From Muribaculaceae bacterium (lineage in GTDB: Bacteria > Bacteroidota > Bacteroidia > Bacteroidales > Muribaculaceae): DNA of 64,000 nucleotides. Both the position numbers and the translations under genes were made by a program. Numbering within the stretch: position 1 is the stretch's first letter; the number at the start of each line of letters is the position of its first letter. The stretch covers positions 62,001-126,000 of the forward strand of contig JAFQAS010000067.1 in assembly GCA_017399915.1 (NCBI GenBank), in the 5' to 3' direction. A model generated the notes under the pieces. The model saw only the letters and a program-made list of their open reading frames with translations, was not told the origin of the DNA and searched no databases. Positions 16,419 to 26,471 of this stretch are shown here, piece after piece.

Positions 16419-17600
16419 ATGGAAAATCTTTTACAAATTCCTTCTGAAGAAGCTCAGATTAGAATTCAAAAAATACAAGAGCTACTTATTGCTCAAGGCA
16501 TTGATGCTTTGCTAATTAGTGATAATGCCAATAAATTCTACATTTCGGGAAGGGTATATAATGGATACACCTATATTTCAGCAAATGGAAATGTAATTCA
16601 CTTTATTCGTCGACCGGTGGATTTAATAGGTGATAACCTCGTTTATATACACAAGCCCGAAAATATCAACGAGATATTAGTAGAGCGAGGGTATTCATTA
16701 CCCAACACAATAGCACTTGAACTTGATATCACCCCCTACTCTACAATACAACGTCTGTCAAAAGTTTTCCCAAATGCTCAAATCGCAAATGCCTCCGGAA
16801 TTCTTCGACAAGTACGTTCAATAAAAACCGACTATGAATTAGGTCTCCTAAAATTATCGGGCGAAAAGCAAGCTAAAGCATATAGCCAAATTCCTCAAAC
16901 ATATAAACTTGGAATGACCGACTTGGAATTTCAAGTTGAGATTGAACGATTGTCACGTCTTGAGGGTTGCCTTGGCGAATTTAGAATCAGTGGAGATTCG
17001 ATGGAAATATATATGGGCAATGTGATATGCGGAGAGAATGCCGACAACCCTTCTCCTTATGATTTCGCAATGGGAGGAGCCGGCATAAACCATTCGCTTC
17101 CTGTTGGTTGTAATGGCACTACAACCGCTGAAGGTATGGCAATCATGGTAGATGTAAATGGCAATTACACCGGATATATGACCGATATGACTCGTGTATT
17201 TTCTGTTGGAGAATTAGATGATCTATCAAAAAAAGCCCACGAATGCTCTCGTCGCATATGCAAAGAGCTATCTGCAATAGGCAAGCCCGGTATTGAAGCT
17301 AAAGCGCTATATAACAAAGCGATTGAAATCGTTGAAGAGGAAGATCTCGGCCATTTATTCATGGGACATCGACAAAAAGCCGGATTCATAGGTCATGGCG
17401 TGGGAATAGAAATAAACGAGCTACCTGTAATTGCACCTCGCAGTCGCGACATTCTTGCAATTGGAAATGTTATTGCACTTGAACCTAAATTCGTGATCCC
17501 CGGTATAGGTGCTGTGGGTGTTGAGAACACTTACATTGTAACCGAAAACGGCATGGAGTGCATCACTCATGCTCCCGAAGAAATTATTAATCTTATATAA
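16419..17600 (+). CDS. Xaa-Pro aminopeptidase-like M24 metallopeptidase
   Basis: A 393-residue peptidase with a creatinase-type N-terminal domain (1-150) and an M24 pita-bread catalytic domain. The five metal ligands are recognisable: Asp in MVDVNG, Asp in MTDMTR, His in GHGVGI, Glu in EINELP, and Glu in GVENTYIV. The family cleaves N-terminal residues before proline or, in short forms, Xaa-Pro dipeptides. The cytosol is the expected location since there is no signal peptide. It is in the rny-to-GT2 plus-strand run, 10 bp before cca. Confidence 0.9.
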   Translation: MENLLQIPSEEAQIRIQKIQELLIAQGIDALLISDNANKFYISGRVYNGYTYISANGNVIHFIRRPVDLIGDNLVYIHKPENINEILVERGYSLPNTIALELDITPYSTIQRLSKVFPNAQIANASGILRQVRSIKTDYELGLLKLSGEKQAKAYSQIPQTYKLGMTDLEFQVEIERLSRLEGCLGEFRISGDSMEIYMGNVICGENADNPSPYDFAMGGAGINHSLPVGCNGTTTAEGMAIMVDVNGNYTGYMTDMTRVFSVGELDDLSKKAHECSRRICKELSAIGKPGIEAKALYNKAIEIVEEEDLGHLFMGHRQKAGFIGHGVGIEINELPVIAPRSRDILAIGNVIALEPKFVIPGIGAVGVENTYIVTENGMECITHAPEEIINLI

Positions 17601-17610
17601 TAATTAAATA

Positions 17611-19026
17611 ATGCACCCTATCGCATCAAAAATTGACAAACCAATATTTCATCTCGTTGGAGAGATTGCCGACAGTTTAAATCGTGAATGCTACACTGTG
17701 GGAGGTTATGTGCGTGATTTATTCCTTAATCGTGCATCTAAAGATATTGACTTTGTCACAGTTGGTAGCGGTATTGAAGTGGCTCAAGGGGTAGCCAATG
17801 CATTGGGCAAAAAAACTCGCCTAAATGTTTTTCAGAATTTTGGCACAGCACAAGTAAAAAACCGTAATGTTGAATTAGAATTCGTAGGAGCTCGACGCGA
17901 ATCATATCGACGAGGTTCTCGCAAACCTATTGTTGAAGATGGTTCACTCGAAGATGATATTTCACGACGAGATTTCACAATTAATGCAATGGCACTTTGC
18001 GTTAACGCTGACAGATTTGGCGAATTGATTGATTTCTATGATGGAGTTGGCGATCTCGATCGCAAAATTATTCGCACTCCACTCGATCCTGACATCACTT
18101 TTAGCGATGACCCCTTGCGAATGATGCGTGCAGTGAGATTTGCCACTCAATTAAATTTCACCATATTTCCCGACACATTTGATGCAATAGCACGAAATGC
18201 CGAACGCATAAACATTATATCAAAAGAACGTGTTGCCGACGAATTAATGAAGATAATGGCTTCTCCTCAACCCTCTATCGGTTGGATTTTATTAAAGAAA
18301 TCGGGGCTATTAAAATTAATATTCCCTCAATTAGCGGCAATGTCGGGTGTAGATGTTGTTAACGGTCGAGGGCATAAAGACAACTTCTATCACACGATGG
18401 AGGTCCTTGACAATGTTGCTCAAAAGAGCGACAATGTGTGGTTACGTTGGGCGGCATTGATGCACGATATTGGAAAGCCTCGCACTAAACTTTGGGTTGA
18501 TAAAATTGGTTGGACATTCCACAATCATAATTTCATTGGAGCCAAAATGATTCCTCGAATATTTCGAGATTTAAAGCTTCCTCTTAATGAGAAAATGAAA
18601 TATGTACAAAAGTTGGTGGAGCTACATATGCGCCCAATAGCTTTAGTTGAAGATATTGTCACCGATTCGGCAGTTCGTCGCTTAATATTCGATGCAGGTG
18701 ACGATATAGAAGATTTAATGACTCTTTGCGAAGCCGACATTACATCTAAAAACGAAGAAAAGGTGAAACGCTTCCTCGATAATTTCATTCTTGTGCGACA
18801 AAAGATGAAAGAACTCGAAGAACGAGATCGCATTCGCAATTTTCAACCACCAGTCGATGGAGAGGAAATTATGAAACTATTCAACTTACCTCCATGTCGC
18901 GAAGTTGGCGAATTAAAAGCAAAAATCAAAGATGCCATTCTCGATGGAATTATCCCCAACGAACGAGAAGCGGCCTATAATTATATGCTTAAATGTGCCG
19001 AAGAAATGGGGCTAACTCCTCAATAA
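17611..19026 (+). CDS. cca: CCA tRNA nucleotidyltransferase with HD domain
   Basis: A 471-residue enzyme that builds or repairs the 3' CCA of tRNAs. The head domain has GGYVRDLFL and the metal-binding pair in KDIDFV, with the class II ERxxxE-type RRDFTINAMAL motif; the neck and body follow (about 150-250). The C-terminal HD domain has MHDIGKPRTK (about 288) and HMRPIAL, as in many Bacteroidetes Cca enzymes, and may add phosphatase or phosphodiesterase activity. The tRNA-Arg gene in this window lacks an encoded CCA, fitting a need for this enzyme. Length is typical. Confidence 0.96.
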   Translation: MHPIASKIDKPIFHLVGEIADSLNRECYTVGGYVRDLFLNRASKDIDFVTVGSGIEVAQGVANALGKKTRLNVFQNFGTAQVKNRNVELEFVGARRESYRRGSRKPIVEDGSLEDDISRRDFTINAMALCVNADRFGELIDFYDGVGDLDRKIIRTPLDPDITFSDDPLRMMRAVRFATQLNFTIFPDTFDAIARNAERINIISKERVADELMKIMASPQPSIGWILLKKSGLLKLIFPQLAAMSGVDVVNGRGHKDNFYHTMEVLDNVAQKSDNVWLRWAALMHDIGKPRTKLWVDKIGWTFHNHNFIGAKMIPRIFRDLKLPLNEKMKYVQKLVELHMRPIALVEDIVTDSAVRRLIFDAGDDIEDLMTLCEADITSKNEEKVKRFLDNFILVRQKMKELEERDRIRNFQPPVDGEEIMKLFNLPPCREVGELKAKIKDAILDGIIPNEREAAYNYMLKCAEEMGLTPQ

Positions 19027-19046
19027 ACAAGATATTTGTGTAGCAT

Positions 19047-20162
19047 ATGCTCAAATTATTTAATACTCGAAACATATCATTACTAATATTTATCTTCATC
19101 AATATAGCATTTTGTATAAGGTATGCTATTAGAGTATCATATAGTTTAGCCATTGTTGCGACATTAATTTACATTCTTATATCTTGTGGTATAATAATAT
19201 ATAGCACAAAAAAATCATTGTCGCTCAAATGGATTTTCTCATTAGGCTCACTTTGGATTAGTGGTTGTATCGTTTTGTTACATCTAATTCCTTTAGAAAC
19301 CATTAGAGTTGATAGAGTTGAAATGATTGAATTATTCTGGAATGCGGCAAGTGAAGGCGAATATCCATATAATCCAAGAGGCTCATTCAACGGCAATCAC
19401 CCCGGTCCTATGCCTATATATTTTATATTGTGCTATCCTTTTTATTTAATAAAACAATATGCCCTTATTCCTATCTTATCTCTTGTGGGATGGATATATT
19501 ACACTTATCGCACAAATAAAGATAATACATCACTTTTATTTTTATTAATTATCACCTCTCCTGCGTGTTATTGGGAAATCGTCTGTAGAAGCACAATTAT
19601 CTTCAATGCCCTTATTTTTATTTTGTGGTATAGGTATCTAATGAATTTCAATTCATTCTCAACTAAATCGTCAATCATATCAGCGATTATAGGAGGCATA
19701 GTTTTATCTACACGAAGCATATTTGCTATCCCTATCATTGCATTTGGCATATATGCGATTAAGAATAATATTTCTAAAGTTTTAATATGGGGAGTAACAT
19801 TATTTTTATCATTTGCTGCAACTCATCTTCCGCTTTTGTTCTATGGGATTGATAATGTAATGAACCTCAACCCCATTTGGCTCCAATCAAACTTCTTCAT
19901 TCCCACAGAATATATGATTATTTGTGTCCTCTTGTTAATGGTAGCGGCCTTTTTCTGCAATAGTTTCAAACAGATATCATTCGTGAGTGGGATTTTTCTA
20001 TTTGGTATTTCATTAGCCTATATCATACGTTACATCTGCTACACAAGCATTAGCCATTCAATTACTCATGGGTGCGACATATCATACTTGTTGTTTTCGG
20101 TGCCATTTTTGTTTTTATTTTTAAATAACCATAACACCCCATGCTCCACAATAAAGTTATAA
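19047..20162 (+). CDS. Multi-pass membrane protein, possible glycosyltransferase
   Basis: A 371-residue hydrophobic protein with about ten membrane helices (for example LLIFIFINIAFCI and FLFLFLNNHN at the ends). Loops between helices carry FNGNHPGPMP and EGEYPYNPRG, reminiscent of the periplasmic loops of GT-C-type glycosyltransferases, but I see no decisive motif. It overlaps the GT2 gene at 20141 by 22 bp, suggesting a coupled pair that modifies a lipid-linked sugar (GT2 makes the carrier, this one transfers). That pairing is inference. AT-rich codon use sets it apart from cca upstream. Confidence 0.6.
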   Translation: MLKLFNTRNISLLIFIFINIAFCIRYAIRVSYSLAIVATLIYILISCGIIIYSTKKSLSLKWIFSLGSLWISGCIVLLHLIPLETIRVDRVEMIELFWNAASEGEYPYNPRGSFNGNHPGPMPIYFILCYPFYLIKQYALIPILSLVGWIYYTYRTNKDNTSLLFLLIITSPACYWEIVCRSTIIFNALIFILWYRYLMNFNSFSTKSSIISAIIGGIVLSTRSIFAIPIIAFGIYAIKNNISKVLIWGVTLFLSFAATHLPLLFYGIDNVMNLNPIWLQSNFFIPTEYMIICVLLLMVAAFFCNSFKQISFVSGIFLFGISLAYIIRYICYTSISHSITHGCDISYLLFSVPFLFLFLNNHNTPCSTIKL

Positions 20163-20881
20163 CAGTAGTAATGCCTGCTTATAATGCCGAGCAAACGCTA
20201 AAAAGCACTTACTCGGAGATTCCTCTTAACATTGTTGACAATGTTGTGATTGTTGACGATTATAGCAATGATAAAACTGTTGAGATTGCTAAAGAGTTAG
20301 GTATTAAGCATATTATTACACATGAAAGTAACAAAGGATACGGAGCTAATCAAAAAACTTGCTATGACTATGCTCTTAAGCTAAATTCTGATATTATTAT
20401 AATGCTCCACCCCGACTACCAATACACGCCTCGATTAATTCCATCAATGGCTCTATTAATTGCCAATGGGTCATATCCGGTAGTTTTTGGTTCGCGAATT
20501 TTGGGAAACGGAGCATTAAAAGGAGGTATGCCTTTATATAAGTATGTGAGTAATCGCATATTGACTTTCATTCAAAACCTTCTTATGAATCAAAAATTAT
20601 CGGAATATCACACCGGATATAGAGCATATTCGGCCTCTGTGCTTAAAGCTATCGATTTCAATAAATGTTCTGATGATTTTATTTTCGACAATGAAATTAT
20701 TGCTCAAATATTCAATAAAGAATATAGCATTGCCGAGATAACTTGTCCCACTAAATACTTCAAAGAAGCATCATCGATAAAACTATGGCCAAGTATCAAA
20801 TATGGATTAGGGGTATTAAATGTTTCGTTTAGATACTTTCTTCACCGATGCAAAATCATTAATTATAAGATACTGCAATAA
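20141..20881 (+). CDS. Glycosyltransferase family 2 (dolichol-phosphate mannosyltransferase-like)
   Basis: A 246-residue GT-A enzyme. The nucleotide-sugar part has VVMPAYNAEQTL, VIVDDYSND (DD of the donor site) and HPDYQYTP, the DxD-like metal motif. The acceptor part has YHTGYRAYS. It resembles polyprenyl-phosphate mannosyl/glucosyl transferases but lacks C-terminal membrane helices, so it is the soluble type. It overlaps the membrane protein gene upstream and converges with the minus-strand gene at 20892 with only 10 bp between, where no terminator hairpin is seen. Confidence 0.9.
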   Translation: MLHNKVITVVMPAYNAEQTLKSTYSEIPLNIVDNVVIVDDYSNDKTVEIAKELGIKHIITHESNKGYGANQKTCYDYALKLNSDIIIMLHPDYQYTPRLIPSMALLIANGSYPVVFGSRILGNGALKGGMPLYKYVSNRILTFIQNLLMNQKLSEYHTGYRAYSASVLKAIDFNKCSDDFIFDNEIIAQIFNKEYSIAEITCPTKYFKEASSIKLWPSIKYGLGVLNVSFRYFLHRCKIINYKILQ

Positions 20882-20891
20882 TTGCTTTCGG

Positions 20892-22454
20892 CTATCGGTT
20901 TATCTCTACAACATTATCAAAAACAGGTTGCAATGCCTGATAATTTGCCGCTACTAAATAATATTCTTCACCCGATTGTGTTTTAAAATCGATATACATC
21001 ATCTTTGCCCTTGTAAATAGGTTTAAATCCACACCTTTCAATGGTTGAATTTTCACGGTATACATTGGCTCACATTCTTCTTTCTCTTTTGGCATCAATA
21101 TATAATGCCCATACCAATAAAACGGATTGTCACCGTCGATCTTTTCTAATTGGCTTTTATCTACTGATTCCAAGTCAGCAGGCACTGCCAAGACTTTTCT
21201 ATCTACCTTGTAGAAATGAGCCGTATGCGACATAATATTATTCCCCCAACATTGATGCCTAAATCCATAAGCCTTTCCTAATGTTATTAATGGAATGTCC
21301 TTTTCAAGTGTAATGGGCGAATAGTAGTTGGCGTCAACCCCTTTTTCATATTTCGCTGCAATAGCCTCCCACTCTGAATATATGATTTTCGAATAGTAAC
21401 AACTTGCACCTAAATGGCAAAAAATAATAGAATACATTGCTATAGTCAATGTATTTTTATATTTAACCCTTACCGCAAATACATCTTTTAGCAACACCAC
21501 AAAGCCTATTATTGAAAAAAGTGTGGGGAACCAAGAAGCTCTTATTACCGGACTTATCATAAATATTCCACACCCCACTATTGCAGCCACAAAATAAATT
21601 GGGATATTATGTTCAAGCATTTTTCGGTAATAACCTCGTATTAAAGCATAAATCACTAGTAATATAAAGATTAATGACGGTAAATTATACCCACACATAT
21701 ACAATAGATATGACTTTATCGACCGCCAATGCAATGAGCTATCTATTCGAGATGAAAAGCCGGGAGTAAACAACAATATAATTATTCCTATTGCAACTAT
21801 CACTAATGATAAAATTTGCATTTTTGTCAATGTTTTTTTTGACAATAAATATTGTGCAATTAAGCCAAAAAATAATGGAGTGATAGCTCCTTCATGAAAC
21901 ATAGATGCTATTATTGATATCCCCCAAAACAAAACCTTCTTATATAATCTCCAATCTTTACAATATGAGATAAATAGATATAAATATAATATTACTATTG
22001 CTGATGACCACACATAATTGATCCTAAAATTTATACATAGAATTTGATCATACCATGGCAGAACTAATACCAAAAGTGACAATAATAAAGCCATCGACAA
22101 AGACAATACTTTTCTTATTTTCAGCATCTTCATCAGCCCAACTACCATTGCCCCCATTATAATTACCGACAAAACATCACACACCCAATGAGGTAATAAT
22201 AGCAACAATATCGAAATCTGATTTGACAATCGTAGATTTAGATTTACTTGTTCTCCAAGCCATGATAACACTTCACTAAAATTAAGGCTCGCTCCATTTA
22301 TTTTATAATCATAAAATGGGAATAAATAGTAATAATCATCATTTACATAGTGTGCGTAGGCATATAGTCCATAAAAAGCCACACATAGAAGTGTACAAAT
22401 GATTGCACCTAAACACTTATTACTATATATATTTTTTATGCCTTTTTTATTCAT
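20892..22454 (-). CDS. Multi-pass membrane protein, DUF6056-like
   Basis: A 520-residue protein with around 11-12 membrane helices (LGAIICTLLCVAFYGLYA at the N-terminus, then HYVNDDYYYLFPF facing out) and a C-terminal soluble part (about 390-520) with QPLKGVDLNLFTRA. The N-D-D-Y loop after the first helix is like GT-C-type or GtrII-like membrane glycosyltransferases; DUF6056 is my best family guess. A sugar-transfer role is inferred only. The -7 box TATATTTG (22459-22466) ends just 5 bases before the ATG, so the transcript may be leaderless or start further in. It converges with the GT2 gene. Confidence 0.6.
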   Translation of the reverse strand: MNKKGIKNIYSNKCLGAIICTLLCVAFYGLYAYAHYVNDDYYYLFPFYDYKINGASLNFSEVLSWLGEQVNLNLRLSNQISILLLLLPHWVCDVLSVIIMGAMVVGLMKMLKIRKVLSLSMALLLSLLVLVLPWYDQILCINFRINYVWSSAIVILYLYLFISYCKDWRLYKKVLFWGISIIASMFHEGAITPLFFGLIAQYLLSKKTLTKMQILSLVIVAIGIIILLFTPGFSSRIDSSLHWRSIKSYLLYMCGYNLPSLIFILLVIYALIRGYYRKMLEHNIPIYFVAAIVGCGIFMISPVIRASWFPTLFSIIGFVVLLKDVFAVRVKYKNTLTIAMYSIIFCHLGASCYYSKIIYSEWEAIAAKYEKGVDANYYSPITLEKDIPLITLGKAYGFRHQCWGNNIMSHTAHFYKVDRKVLAVPADLESVDKSQLEKIDGDNPFYWYGHYILMPKEKEECEPMYTVKIQPLKGVDLNLFTRAKMMYIDFKTQSGEEYYLVAANYQALQPVFDNVVEINR

Positions 22455-22458
22455 AATG

Positions 22459-22466
22459 CAAATATA
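22459..22466 (-). promoter_or_regulatory. -7 promoter box very close to the ATG at 22454
   Basis: Minus-strand TATATTTG; with the usual start 4-7 bases downstream the mRNA would have almost no leader. Confidence 0.55.
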
Positions 22467-22518
22467 GACCTTTATATTTAAATTTATGTCGATTCATTTT
22501 ACGTTTTTACATTTTTCT

Positions 22519-22549
22519 TTGGTTGTAAAATAAAATATTTGTAATTTTG
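22519..22549 (+). promoter_or_regulatory. Promoter of the TPR/PD40 gene
   Basis: TTG at 22519-22521, a 20-nt spacer and TAATTTTG at 22542-22549, 26 bases ahead of the ATG at 22576. Confidence 0.7.
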
Positions 22550-22575
22550 AAAGATATAATCATGCAATTTGCTTT

Positions 22576-23973
22576 ATGAAAAAAATATATATTATAACTA
22601 TATTATTCTTGTTGGCAATTTACACCAATGCCACTCCATTAGACTCTGCTAAAACGCTCTTTAATGAAGGCAAATATCAAGAAGCACTCCCTATTTTCAA
22701 TGAGCAATTAGCACAAAGCCCTAAAGATGCCTCTCTTAATAAATATGCCGGCATGTGTTTATTTCATTTAAACAAATATTCCGAAGCTCAACCTTTTTTG
22801 CAATCGGCTAATTCTAATGGCATTGCTGAAAGCGCTAAATATTTAGCAATAATTGCGATGAAAGAATATCGATTTAACGATGCCGACAAATATCTATCTA
22901 ATTATAAATCTTCATTAAGCAAATCGGGCGCTGAAATTCCGGCTGAGGTGGAAAAATTATCATCTCAAATCATGAATGCTCGCAACATGCTTGAAAGAGT
23001 TGAACAAATACAAATCATAGATAGTATAAATGTCGATAGCAAAACTTTTTTTAATTTCTATAAACTCTCTAACGATGTAGGCTCTCTTAATGCCACATCT
23101 ATTCTGCCATCAAATTTTGCGGCAGCCCAACCCACTGTAGTTTTTTCTCCTGAGAGCAAGACTAAAATGTATTGGGCGATGAGCGACTCTACTAATAATT
23201 CTTTTATCGTATCATCATCAATATTATCTGATGGCATTTGGGAAGCACCACTCAAATTAGGCGATGTTCTTAATGATGGCGGAAACGCAAACTACCCTTA
23301 CATAATGCCCGATGGTGTCACTATTTATTTTGCAAATGATGGAGCAAACTCAATAGGTGGATACGATATATTCATTTCAAGATATGATGAAGATGGTTAT
23401 TTGCAGCCATTGAATTTGGGTATGCCATATAATTCTCCAAGCAATGATTATATGCTTGTTATCGACGAAAACACAGGAATTGGCTGGTGGGCTACCGATC
23501 GCAACAATATAGAGGGGAAAATCACAATTTATATGTTTATTCCGTCTGACACTCGTGTAAACTACCCATCTGATTCTCCAAACATCGTTAATCTTGCTAA
23601 AATCAATGCAATAAAAGATACATGGCTCGAAAATGCCAACTATAATGAGCTACTTGACAAGTTGAATAATATAGCTTCGCCAAATAACAGTTTATCAACA
23701 ACTCAATTCACATTAAATCTCTCAAATGGTAAGATTTACCATAATATTTCAGATTTTAAAAACTCTGAAGCGGCAGTAGCAATGCAAGAATATCTTGATG
23801 CTCTCGACAAATTAAACAACAATAAACACACTCTTAACTCTTTGAGATTAAAATATTCTCAAGGAGACAAAAGTGTCGCAAACCAAATCTTATCGCTCGA
23901 AAAACAAATTTTAAAAGAACAAGAAGAATTAATTCGTTTACAAAACATAGCTATTAGTCTTGAAGTAAAATAA
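22576..23973 (+). CDS. Exported TPR and beta-propeller (PD40-like) protein
   Basis: A 465-residue protein with a signal peptide (MKKIYIITILFLLAIYTNA), two or three tetratricopeptide units (about 25-130, GKYQEALPIFNEQLAQSP and YSEAQPFLQSA), a propeller-like part (about 180-310) with NYPYIMPDGVTIYFANDG and GGYDIFISRYDEDG (WD40/TolB PD40 motifs), and a C-terminal coiled coil. The layout resembles PorE-type and other OmpA-linked envelope proteins of Bacteroidetes but the OmpA domain is missing. Periplasmic scaffold is the inferred role. It is followed 22 bp later by floA. Confidence 0.78.
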   Translation: MKKIYIITILFLLAIYTNATPLDSAKTLFNEGKYQEALPIFNEQLAQSPKDASLNKYAGMCLFHLNKYSEAQPFLQSANSNGIAESAKYLAIIAMKEYRFNDADKYLSNYKSSLSKSGAEIPAEVEKLSSQIMNARNMLERVEQIQIIDSINVDSKTFFNFYKLSNDVGSLNATSILPSNFAAAQPTVVFSPESKTKMYWAMSDSTNNSFIVSSSILSDGIWEAPLKLGDVLNDGGNANYPYIMPDGVTIYFANDGANSIGGYDIFISRYDEDGYLQPLNLGMPYNSPSNDYMLVIDENTGIGWWATDRNNIEGKITIYMFIPSDTRVNYPSDSPNIVNLAKINAIKDTWLENANYNELLDKLNNIASPNNSLSTTQFTLNLSNGKIYHNISDFKNSEAAVAMQEYLDALDKLNNNKHTLNSLRLKYSQGDKSVANQILSLEKQILKEQEELIRLQNIAISLEVK

Positions 23974-23995
23974 TTATTAACTAAATTTTCATAAT

Positions 23996-24997
23996 ATGGG
24001 ACCTGAAGTTTTAACCTTTGGAGTTATTGGCATTGTAGGTTTTATCCTCCTTTGCATTTTCTTTCATTATGTGCCTTTCTTCTTATGGATTTCGGCACGT
24101 GTAAGTGGTGTTCGCATCTCTTTAATTCAATTGTTCTTGATGAGAATTCGTCAAGTGCCTGCCAACGTAATTGTCCGCGCTATGATCGAGGCTCACAAAG
24201 CAGGTTTGGAAGATGTGACACGCGATGACCTTGAAGCTCACTTCCTTGCCGGAGGTAATGTGGAAATGGTGGTTCATGCGCTCGTATCGGCGTCTAAAGC
24301 TAATATCGAATTAGGATTTAAGATGGCTACTGCTATCGACCTTGCCGGTCGCGATGTGTTCCAAGCCGTACAAATGTCGGTTAACCCCAAAGTTATCGAC
24401 ACTCCTCCCGTTACTGCTGTTGCAAAAGATGGTATCCAGCTCATCACTAAAGCTCGTGTTACTGTTCGCGCCAACATTCGTCAACTCGTGGGTGGTGCCG
24501 GCGAAGACACTGTCCTTGCTCGCGTAGGTGAAGGTATCGTATCGTCAATCGGTTCTTCTGAAAGCCACAAAGAAGTGCTCGAAAACCCCGACTCAATCTC
24601 TAAAGTGGTATTGAGCAAAGGTCTCGACTCAGGAACTGCGTTTGAAATCTTGTCAATCGATATCGCCGACATCGATATAGGTAAAAACATCGGTGCAACT
24701 CTTCAAATCGACCAAGCTCAAGCCGATAAGAATATCGCTCAAGCTAAGGCCGAAGAACGTCGTGCAATGGCTATCGCTCTCGAACAAGAAATGATTGCTA
24801 AAGCTCAAGAAGCTCGTGCTCGCGTTATCGAAGCCGAAGCCGAATTGCCCCGCGCTATGGCCGAAGCGTTCATCAATGGCAACCTTGGCATTATGGACTA
24901 CTACCGTATGAAGAATATGGAAGCCGACACCAATATGCGTGAGTCAATCGGTCGTCCTGTTGCCGGTGCTTCAATAACCCCTAAAGAAAGTAAATAA
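23996..24997 (+). CDS. floA: Flotillin-like protein FloA
   Basis: A 333-residue member of the UPF0365/FloA family. One N-terminal membrane hairpin (about 5-35) anchors it, followed by the SPFH-like part with [18 protein letters not shown] and GVAKDG-type strands, a long Ala/Glu-rich helix ([19 protein letters not shown]) and a short tail. Flotillins organise membrane microdomains and oligomerise through the helical region. Length is exactly that of the family. It lies between the TPR/PD40 gene and cstA on the same strand, 22 bp from each, so co-transcription is likely. Confidence 0.95.
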   Translation: MGPEVLTFGVIGIVGFILLCIFFHYVPFFLWISARVSGVRISLIQLFLMRIRQVPANVIVRAMIEAHKAGLEDVTRDDLEAHFLAGGNVEMVVHALVSASKANIELGFKMATAIDLAGRDVFQAVQMSVNPKVIDTPPVTAVAKDGIQLITKARVTVRANIRQLVGGAGEDTVLARVGEGIVSSIGSSESHKEVLENPDSISKVVLSKGLDSGTAFEILSIDIADIDIGKNIGATLQIDQAQADKNIAQAKAEERRAMAIALEQEMIAKAQEARARVIEAEAELPRAMAEAFINGNLGIMDYYRMKNMEADTNMRESIGRPVAGASITPKESK

Positions 24998-25019
24998 TCT
25001 GACCTAAATTTTCTCTGAA

Positions 25020-26471
25020 ATGACTTCTTTTTTAATCGCTCTTGCAGTATTGATTGGTGGGTATTTTATTTATGGTCTCTTTGTCGAAAAAATATTCGGC
25101 ATTGACCCAAAGCGCAAAACTCCTGCCTACTCCATGCGCGACAATGTTGACTACATGCCACTGCCCACATGGAAAGTGTTTCTAATTCAGTTTCTCAACA
25201 TTGCCGGATTGGGACCTATCTTTGGTGCTATTATGGGTGTTATGTTTGGCCCGGCTGCATTCATTTGGATCGTTGTCGGGACAATCTTTGCCGGAGCGGT
25301 TCATGATTTCATTTCAGGTGCAATATCTATCCGTGCCCGTGGAATGTCGTTGCCCGAAATTGTGGGCAACGAATTGGGCACCGGAATTAAACAAGTGATG
25401 CGAGTGTTCTCGCTCGTGTTAATGATATTAGTGGGAGCTGTTTTCGTGAGTCAACCTGCCGACCTCATTGCAGGCATGACACCAGAATCGCTCGATCGTG
25501 TATTTTGGGTTGTTGTAATATTTGTATATTACATGCTCGCGACAGTTTTACCTATTGACAAACTAATTGGCAATCTATACCCTCTATTCGGATTTGCCCT
25601 ATTGTTTATGGCAGTAGGCATTCTTGGTGTTCTCATCATTGAAGATGCGACTTTAAATCTTGATTTCACACAAGGGCTACAAAGTCAACACCCCAAGGAA
25701 TTACCAATCTTCCCAATGATGTTTGTTTCGATTGCATGTGGTGCTATATCGGGTTTCCATGCCACTCAATCACCATTGATGGCTCGTTGCCTTAAAAACG
25801 AGAAACTTGCACGTCCCGTCTTCTATGGAGCTATGGTTGCCGAAGGTATTGTTGCCTTAATTTGGGCTGCAGCTGCAATTGCATTTACAGGTGGTTATGA
25901 CCAATTAGCTACATATATGGCTGAGCATAACAATAGTGCCGGAGCTCTCGTAAATGACATTTCAATATCTTGGCTCGGAACATTTGGTGGCATCTTGGCT
26001 CTCCTCGGAGTTGTTGCTGCGCCTATCACTTCGGGCGATACCGCATTGCGTAGTGCTCGACTAATCGCTGCCGACTTCCTTCATTACGACCAATCAAGCG
26101 TTGCTAAACGCCTTATAATTTCAGTGCCCATCTTTGCCGCTGCTTTTGGCATTATGATGATTGATTTCTCTGTTTTATGGCGTTATTTTGCATGGTGTAA
26201 CCAAACTCTTGCTGTCTTCACTCTTTGGGCTATTACTGTTTACCTTGCCCGGCACAAGAAATTATATCTCATCACCCTCATTCCTGCCATGTTTATGACA
26301 GCCGTGAGTATGTCGTATATTCTTTTTGCGCCAACTCCCGAAGGTTTCGGTTTGAGTTATCCCATTGCAGTGGGTGTAGGTGTAGCAATGGCAATAATAT
26401 TCCTTGGTCTATTTTGCTTCTACATGAAGCGCATTAATAGTGGCAAACTCTCTCGTGAATTTGAATATTAA
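25020..26471 (+). CDS. cstA: Carbon starvation protein A, short form
   Basis: A 483-residue membrane protein with about 14 hydrophobic segments. CstA signatures include FGIDPKRKTPA, NIAGLGPIFGAIMG, AVHDFISGAISIRARG and ATQSPLMARC. E. coli CstA and BtsT are about 700 residues; this is the ~480-residue form common in Bacteroidetes, without the long C-terminal extension. The family imports pyruvate or peptides under carbon limitation; the substrate of the short form is unproven. It is coupled by a TAATG overlap to the PHP phosphatase gene. Confidence 0.93.
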   Translation: MTSFLIALAVLIGGYFIYGLFVEKIFGIDPKRKTPAYSMRDNVDYMPLPTWKVFLIQFLNIAGLGPIFGAIMGVMFGPAAFIWIVVGTIFAGAVHDFISGAISIRARGMSLPEIVGNELGTGIKQVMRVFSLVLMILVGAVFVSQPADLIAGMTPESLDRVFWVVVIFVYYMLATVLPIDKLIGNLYPLFGFALLFMAVGILGVLIIEDATLNLDFTQGLQSQHPKELPIFPMMFVSIACGAISGFHATQSPLMARCLKNEKLARPVFYGAMVAEGIVALIWAAAAIAFTGGYDQLATYMAEHNNSAGALVNDISISWLGTFGGILALLGVVAAPITSGDTALRSARLIAADFLHYDQSSVAKRLIISVPIFAAAFGIMMIDFSVLWRYFAWCNQTLAVFTLWAITVYLARHKKLYLITLIPAMFMTAVSMSYILFAPTPEGFGLSYPIAVGVGVAMAIIFLGLFCFYMKRINSGKLSREFEY

